Shown here piece after piece: positions 58,311-64,000 of a DNA stretch of 64,000 bases. The notes beneath the pieces were generated by a model. It was not told where the DNA came from. It made no database searches and saw only the letters and a program-made list of their open reading frames with translations. A program made the position numbers and the translations under genes. Each line of letters begins with the position of its first letter. Positions within the stretch are counted from its first letter, which is position 1. Origin of the DNA: Siphonodentalium dalli (taxonomy: Eukaryota; Mollusca; Scaphopoda; Gadilida; Siphonodentaliidae); assembly GCA_032622095.1 (NCBI GenBank), contig CP136066.1, positions 61,474,609 through 61,538,608 on the forward strand. Reading direction: 5' to 3'.

Positions 58311-60700
58311 TTGAAACGACTATATTTCCTTGTAAGATTAGTGAGTGGTTCTGCAATTTGACTAAAATTTGGAATAAATTCTCGGAAAAAACCACAAGAT
58401 CCTAGGAATCCCCGGACTTGTTTGACATTTGATGGAACGGGCAGGTTTCGGATTGCCTTAACCTTTTGCTCGTCTGGTCGAAAACCTTTGCTGCTAATTA
58501 CAAAGCCAAGATATTTAACTTCAGTTTGAAATAGATTTGACTTGGAAATTTTAACTTTCAGACCATGTTCTTTCAATCTTTGGAGAACCAGTTTTAAGTG
58601 TTGTTTATGAACAAATTCATTTGGAGAGTGTATGCATAAATCATCGATAAATATTTTAACGAAATCTAATCCGTCGAGTGCTTCAGTTATTGCTTGGAGC
58701 CAGTAGATACCAGAATTAAGGGCTCCCTGTGGGGCTCTCTGATATGTGTATGTCCCTTTAAAACATGCTATTGTGAATTTGTCTCGGTCTTCGGCGCGTA
58801 TTGGAATCGTACTGTAAGCATTTTGGACATCTAGCGTGGAAAATATTTTTGAATCTTTCATTTCGGAGAAAATATGTGGAATTTTTGGAATTTCAAACTT
58901 TTTGGGTTTAGTGATTGCATTAAGGGCTCTAAAATCAGAGACTAGTCTGTATAATGGTTTACCATGTTCATCTGTTTTGTTCTTGGGCACCAATAAGCAA
59001 GGGAATGACCAATTTGAGTATTTAACCCTTTTCAGAACGCCAGCCGCGACTAAATCGTCGATAGCTTGCGACATTGCCGGTCGTAATTTTAAAGGACACG
59101 GGTACGGATTCTTTGCAATAGGTTTATGATTTTCAGTGTCAATTCTCATTTCTGTATTTCTACATAATCCTATATCTCTTTCTGTGTTTGCAAATACATC
59201 TCTGTATTCTGTTACCAATTTGGTGACAAATGGTTTGTGTGTATCTGGGACATTTAATTTGTTTAAATCGACATGTTTGTCTAATTGCGGTTTAGCAGAG
59301 GATACTTCTAATATCTCTTCTGTTTGTATGGATTCTACGCGCCCTACGACACAACCACGTTTCAAATTTATCCATTTATTAGTTTGATTTTGAATAAGTA
59401 TTGGTATATCATGGTTTGATGCTTTAACTACGGTTTCGGCTACACCAATGCCTGGATTTTCGGCTAAAAATCCGTTTTCAACCTGATTTAGACATAAGTA
59501 ATCAGAGTTGAACATTTTTGAACCACCGGCGATTTTAGCTGAGGTAAATATCCCTGTTTTTGGTGCTAAAACGCAGGCAGTTTTAAGTCTGGCTAAGCTT
59601 GCTACATAAATGTCGGGGATTAATTCAAACATTGTGTCCTTTATTCTAAATGACTGTAAATCGAAGTAGAGACGAACGTTATATTTTTGCATGAATTCAT
59701 GCCCGATAATAAAATTTCGGGATAAATTTTCAATAACTACGAATTCAGCTGAGAGGTTCATGTCTTTTATTTTGAATTGTAATTCGATTGTTCCGTGCGC
59801 TTTCATATTGTCGCCCGAGGCGGATGTCAAAACCATTTGTTTTCTTACTAATTTTGGTTTATTTTTCAAGTTTTTATAAATGTTATAACTGATGCACGAT
59901 AATGATGCACCACTGTCAAGTAATGCGCAGTATTTTGTATTGTCTATTCGAATTATCGTTGAACATGGAACTTGATCATTAATGCCAGCTTTCAAATCTT
60001 GGTCATATTTTATGCTGTTAATATGAATTTGTGGCAATTTTTTTTCAGTTGGAATTTTAGGTTTCTCATCGATTGCTTGTTTAGAATAATGTTTTGTATG
60101 TCTGTCATTTGAGTTCACGTGATGCAGTGTATTGTGTTTGTGTTGTACGAAATTGTCTTTATGTCTCACATCTGAGCTATTTGCTTTTCTGATGAAAGGT
60201 TCACGGGAAAATGTTTTTGTATTTTGTGTTCGACAATTTGAATATTTAAATTGGTTGTTTGATGCTGTAGAATCTGATTGGAGATAGCTACGTTTAGGTA
60301 AAGACTGTTTACGCGAAAAATTTCTGTATCTTTCAGTGGGTTGATATCTGGGACGGAAATTGTACGGATTGTTAATAAAACGTGCTCTAATATTTTGCTC
60401 GCGAAGTGCAAAAGTGACTGCCTCATCGATGGATTTAAGATTCATTCGCATGAGAGGAATTTGAAGATGTGAGTTGGCTAAACCATCGATAAACGTTGTA
60501 AGAATTTGATTTTGAATAGCAGGACGTATAGTATCGTCGGCAAAAGCTTCTGTTGCAATAGCATATAATCTTTCGGCAAAAGCGGGAATAGTTTCATCTT
60601 GATTTTGTCTAATGTTTTTGAAAATAATGAATGCGTGTTTTTCGTCAGGGACATCACAAAATCTTTTTTTAAGTTCTGTTTTAAGGTGGACCCAATTCAC
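58091..60700 (-). pseudogene. Gag C-part, protease and reverse transcriptase (pol fragment)
   Basis: 869 codons; the start shown is a GTG and is really a continuation of gag, same frame, after one TAA. Residues 1-110 are capsid-like and 110-230 a basic Arg/Asn/His/Ser-rich region with no CCHC zinc knuckle. The aspartic protease has LLDSGAS at 261-267 and IIGHEFM at 331-337. RT spans ~565-790 with LVSDFRALN, STLDVQNAY, RAPQGALNS and the catalytic FIDD at 684-687. RNase H begins at YTDSSDIGIG (831-840) and is then lost to the frame change. RT has APQGALNS where gypsy elements usually read MPFGLKNAP. Confidence 0.92.
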
Positions 60701-60721
60701 ACGTCTTGAATCATTTAAATT

Positions 60722-61150
60722 TTACTCGATGTACCTTTTTATGAAATAGGAGACTTCATTTTGCGTTGTTTGTAAAGCTAATGTCGGAAGTTCGAGTATG
60801 TCGGCATCTACTACACGTGCATAACATTCTAATGATCTAATCCATGATCGAAATAAATGCGGTTCGCCGTTATAGGTAGGAATTGATTGTGATAATGATG
60901 CGATTTGTGTGACTTTTGTTTGTTGGATTCTAGAAATTGTTTGAGCAGAAACTGAAGATGAGATTTGATTAAAATGTTCTGCAATATTTTTCAATGAATC
61001 TAATTTTGTATGTGTTGAGTTGTCGGATTTAGTGGAAGCTGCATTGTGATAGTGTGCATTTTGCTGTTGTTTTAAGTTCGAATTGTTTTCCATGCTGTGT
61101 AAAATTGCGGGGTTAATTTGCGCATGACCACAAGAACGTGGATCTGCCAT
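60722..61150 (-). pseudogene. Gag N-terminal part
   Basis: 142 codons from ATG at 61,150 (MADPRSCGHAQINPA). A Gln/Asn/Ser-rich N-terminus is followed by a capsid-like start (PTYNGEPHLFRSWIRSLECY). It ends at TAA 60,724-60,722. The downstream frame is identical (61,150 to 60,700 is a multiple of three), and gag-like sequence carries straight on, so the stop is a single in-frame nonsense codon inside capsid. Confidence 0.85.
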
Positions 61151-61745
61151 TACAAATATGTATGAGTAAGTTAGAAATTTGAATTACTTTATTGAAGGTT
61201 TGAAATAATTTCGAGTGAAAGTAATATTTAAAATTGCGACTGAGCCAAATGGAACTTAGAAGCCAATAATAAAGAGATTACTCACCGATTGTGATAGAAT
61301 GGTAACGGTAAAAGTTGAACAACAATGGATATGTAGATTCAGAGTCATGTCTTTTTCTGTCATGTGAGTTTATCGTCTTTCTGTTTTCTTTGATCTGTCT
61401 GATTTGTGATCTTTTTCTGTATTCGTCTGTGAAATGTTCTGTCTTCTTTCAGGGGTTTATATAAGTGTTCGTTTATTCTTCTCTATTCTGTAATCTGTTC
61501 TGTCTTCTTTTTATAAGTGTTTACTCTTCTGTTGTCTGTTCTGTCTTCTTTTAGCAATTCATAATGTTTGTTTACTCTTCTGTTTTCTACTCAGTCTTTT
61601 AGAAATTAATACTGTTTGTTTACTCTTCTGTTTTCTGTGCCGTGTTCTGTCTTCTGTTAGAAATTAATCAGCGTTATCTTATCTTGTCAGTGACTTATCG
61701 TTGTGATGATGTGGCGTGTTCTCTGCTCTCTGAACCATTACAGAC
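61151..61745 (-). other. 5' leader of the retrotransposon with purine-rich tandem repeats
   Basis: Between the 5' LTR and gag ATG. On the plus strand 61,464-61,670 has at least four imperfect ~47-53-bp copies of TTTACTCTTCTGTTTTCT...GTCTTCTTTTAGAAATT. The primer-binding site is not obvious: TGGTTCAGAG begins 8 nt after the LTR on the minus strand but I cannot assign a tRNA. Confidence 0.6.
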
Positions 61746-62257
61746 TGTTACATAATGCCGTCAACAATCTGGGCCGATATGATATTCTAGTGGCAGTGAC
61801 GAGTGAATACATAAGTTATGAGGCACAGCAACAAAAGTACATAAATATACATAAGCGTATATAAATAAGAGTCAAGTATTCTGTCAGCCAGGATATCGCA
61901 TGGTAAAGATCCATGTAAATCACTCTCGATTCCTAACTCACTCCCTGTTCTAAGAAATCCTTCATCTTTATATATCGACTCATGGTTCGCTGAACCTCAT
62001 GCCTAAAGGTCAGCTCAGAGTCGTCTTAACATTCCAAAGTACAGTAGACAAAGCCAGGTCAGATGAAGGTTAATTACATACCAGCGATAGACAAAGAGCA
62101 GTTCAGAAGCAGGCTAATTAATGTTACACAATATATTCCAACTGACCGATCTCTGCGAGGTTAAATGTGCATGGAATGTAATTACTTAGTCTAAGGTTGG
62201 CGAAAGTGCCATCAGGGATGTTACTGGTACATGTAGGTGGGGGCATATTATGTATCA
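61746..62257 (-). repeat. 5' LTR (512 bp)
   Basis: The minus strand starts TGATACATAATATGCCCCC and ends CATTATGTAACA. It lacks the ~19-bp segment present in the other LTR and is otherwise nearly identical, implying recent insertion. Confidence 0.95.
61966..61974 (-). promoter_or_regulatory. TATA box in the 5' LTR
   Basis: TATATAAAG on the minus strand, about 280 bp from the LTR's 5' end. The same motif is at 53,838-53,846 in the 3' LTR. It is a plausible U3 core promoter. Confidence 0.5.
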
Positions 62258-62300
62258 AGGGTATAGCTCCACCGGAGACTTCGTCTCAGGTGAGCTAAAA
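62258..62300 (+). repeat. Remainder of the dispersed repeat hit by the LTR element
   Basis: TATAGCTCCACCGGAGACTT and CTCAGGTGAGCTAAAA complete the repeat that stops at 53,598. Compare the intact copy ending at 22,347. Confidence 0.8.
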
Positions 62301-62860
62301 ACTTGGCAGAGATCATAGTTCTAAGAATCACTCACAAAATAGAATATATCCACCCACATATGACTATACTGGATAATAATTATTTGTTAATCTCAGCAAA
62401 AAAAAAATTGAAAAAGCCACAGACCCCATGCCCCCCAAAACGAGATGACAGTCGAAAAAGGGGCATAACTCCATCAGCAATCATTGGGCCGTGAACATAA
62501 TCAAATTTGGTCTGTGTTTTTTCAAATGAGAACCATGTACCAAATATCAAGAAATTCTGGCAAATATTGCTCAAGTTACAATCTGGACAAGCCGAAAATA
62601 TCAATTTTAAAGTCAAACAACGTCCAAAAAATGACCAAAATCGAACTTGGCTTGCATCTTCTCAAATGATCAAGAAATTTAGTTTAACATTGCTTAAGTT
62701 ACCATCTGGACAACCTAAAAATGGCAATTTCTATGTCGAAAAAGGGGCATAACTCCATCCAACTTGACCTAATTATGTGATAGTTATACCCCATACCAAT
62801 TTTCGTTTTGATCGGATGATTAAAACTGGAGTTACGGTCCAGACAAGGAATGGGATGGAC
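62301..62860 (+). repeat. Dispersed 'GGGGCATAACTCCATC' repeat, two modules
   Basis: AAAAAGGGGCATAACTCCATC occurs near 62,454 and 62,737. CTCAAATGAGAACCATG/CTCAAATGATCAAG, GCTCAAGTTACAATCTGGAC and GCTTAAGTTACCATCTGGAC repeat between. It ends with GATCGGATGATTAAAACTGG. This resembles common mollusc dispersed repeats. Several short open frames on both strands are incidental. Confidence 0.65.
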
Positions 62861-63189
62861 ACACGCATGACCTGACGGATGCAGCTGATTACAATAGTCC
62901 TCCAAACTTTTCGGGGGATAATGACTAATTTGTTGTATCAGGGACAACCCTAGAGGGTGATTTGGGAGACATCTTCTTCCTAAAATGTGCCACTTCTCCC
63001 TATGTTTGTCCGTGAGAGAAACTTCAGCCATTGTTACTTCTCCCTGATAAGTCCACTTCTTCCAAACTGGGAGAAGTAACTTCTTCCAGCATCTCTGCTG
63101 GTCCCTGTGTTGTGTGTTTTGTTCCAGTCTGTTGTTGCACAACAAGATAAGAAATTCCTTATACCGAAATTAAGTAATCTTATAAAATA
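62861..63189. other. Gene-free stretch
   Basis: GGGAGAAGTAACTTCTTCC and CACTTCTCCC words recur, giving a weak local inverted repeat. The 148-codon minus-strand open frame across 62,699-63,145 has no recognisable domain and overlaps the dispersed repeat. Confidence 0.45.
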
Positions 63190-63750
63190 CTAGCAGGTGG
63201 ACCCGACATCGTCCGGGCTGTTTCCCCTCTGCTTTTCGGCGAATTACGCGATTTGACCTTGAATTGTCCATTTTTAAGGTCAAGGTGAGGTGGGGTCACG
63301 ATTTGACCCATTTGACCTTGAATTGGTCATTTTGAAGGTCAAGGACAGGTCGGGGTCACGATTTGACCCGTCTAAAACACTCAGTGGACAAAAGTAACCC
63401 TACGTATCAAATTTCGTGGAAATTCCATCAAAATTCGCGATTTGACCTTGAATTGACCCGATTTCAAGGTCAAGGTCATGTCGCACGGGCAAATTAATAG
63501 GCCTATGCCACTCCCCATACGAAAGTATCACGAGACACTAATTTTCATCGAAATCCCGTGATATTCGGGCGTTTGACCTTGAAATGACCCGATTTCAAGG
63601 TCAATGTCACGTCGCACAGGCCCATGCCACTCCACGGCAGAAAGTACCACCACATACCAAGTTTCGTAGAAATCGGTTCGGTCGTTTTCGAGTCCACCGC
63701 AAACAGACAGACAGACAGATCTTCCAACATATATAATAGATCACAATGGA
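63190..63750 (+). repeat. Dispersed repeat with TTGACCTTGAA / AAGGTCAAGGTCA modules
   Basis: Four modules pair GATTTGACCTTGAATTG with AAGGTCAAGG..., each able to form a short hairpin. The end 'TTTCGTAGAAATCGG ... CAAACAGACAGACAGACAG ... ATATATAATAGAT' is a typical tail of mollusc non-LTR or SINE-like repeats. No coding frame is intact. Confidence 0.65.
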
Positions 63751-64000
63751 TTTATCAATCCATTGACAGAATCATGTTTGTGTTTGCTGTCTTTATGACT
63801 GGTGTCGATTTAGTTTTGTGTTCGATCTTTGATGGTACTCACCAATTATAATTAAAAATCATCTTTGGAACATTCAGAGAAATAGAAATACATAGCAGTT
63901 TATTGACAAGAAAGTCATATGAACCCTATTAGAGAAATTTACTTTACTTCTTGCAATTTTTTATCAAATAATTTTATTTTATTATATAACCCGAATTGTC
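63751..64000. other. AT-rich window end
   Basis: No gene or repeat recognised. Confidence 0.45.

Larger units (their letters stand above)
53599..62257 (-). mobile_element. Ty3/gypsy-type LTR retrotransposon, 8,659 bp
   Basis: Two near-identical LTRs (TG...CA) flank gag-protease-RT-RNase H-integrase in that order on the minus strand. A polypurine tract abuts the 3' LTR. No envelope-like frame is seen. The order RT-RNase H-integrase places it with Ty3/gypsy rather than Ty1/copia. Flanks contain TATA on both sides but separated from the LTR ends by 2-4 extra bases, so a clean target duplication is absent. Coding frames are broken, so this copy is not autonomous as read. Confidence 0.95.

Noticed and set aside
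56562-60724. Programmed frameshift or stop read-through in the retrotransposon
   Set aside because: The stop is inside capsid and the frame changes are inside RNase H and the integrase C-terminus, not at domain borders. I see no slippery-site plus pseudoknot arrangement. Mutation or read error is simpler.
1-64000. tRNA, rRNA or snRNA genes
   Set aside because: I scanned for A/B box-like and cloverleaf patterns and conserved rRNA words and saw none. A covariance-model scan (tRNAscan-SE, Infernal) would be decisive.

Overview
This is a eukaryotic, repeat-dominated window with no host gene I can support. The dispersed repeats (modules ending in GGACGGATGG-type runs and a CTCAGGTGAGCTAA tail, 'GGGGCATAACTCCATC' modules, 'AAGGTCAAGGTCA' modules, LINEs with ATCA-repeat tails) are of the kind I associate with mollusc genomes, probably a bivalve or gastropod. 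That is recognition from memory, not a search. Coding sequence is confined to transposable elements and all of it is damaged.

Layout. (1) 1-19,312 is a satellite array of 36 units of about 538 bp, entering from the left edge. Each unit is a dimer of a full ~360-bp monomer and a ~178-bp internally deleted monomer. The dimers fall into larger blocks of 5-6. (2) 19,313-44,885 is a cluster of palindromic, MITE-like sequences (families A and B here) into which other elements inserted: a 472-bp TTAA-flanked MITE (23,015-23,486); a 5'-truncated LINE (27,754-~31,303, minus) split by a 2,647-bp inverted-repeat element (28,311-30,957; duplicated GAAATC); a ~1-kb insertion (33,791-34,848); a 3,670-bp inverted-repeat element holding a ~175-bp satellite (34,865-38,534; duplicated TGTCAC); and a 5,071-bp element with CAGGGGG termini (39,228-44,298; duplicated ATATTGG) that contains a further inverted-repeat unit. 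(3) 44,890-50,060 is a smaller, older array of the same 360-bp satellite in opposite orientation, interrupted by a 1,277-bp TA-flanked element (48,655-49,931) that carries a 218-bp near-perfect palindrome. (4) 50,060-53,598 holds unannotated AT-rich sequence and dispersed repeats. (5) 53,599-62,257 is a Ty3/gypsy-type LTR retrotransposon read on the minus strand, with nearly identical LTRs but gag-pol broken by one stop and two frame changes, and an antisense ORF of 207 codons between pol and its 3' LTR. (6) 62,258-64,000 is more dispersed repeat.

Relations. The insertions can be ordered by nesting: palindromic families and satellite first, then LINE, TTAA MITE and satellite-bearing elements, then the 2.65-kb element inside the LINE. 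The two most unusual themes are the three-level satellite structure and two unrelated-looking inverted-repeat elements that each carry tandem repeats and each have a 6-bp target duplication.
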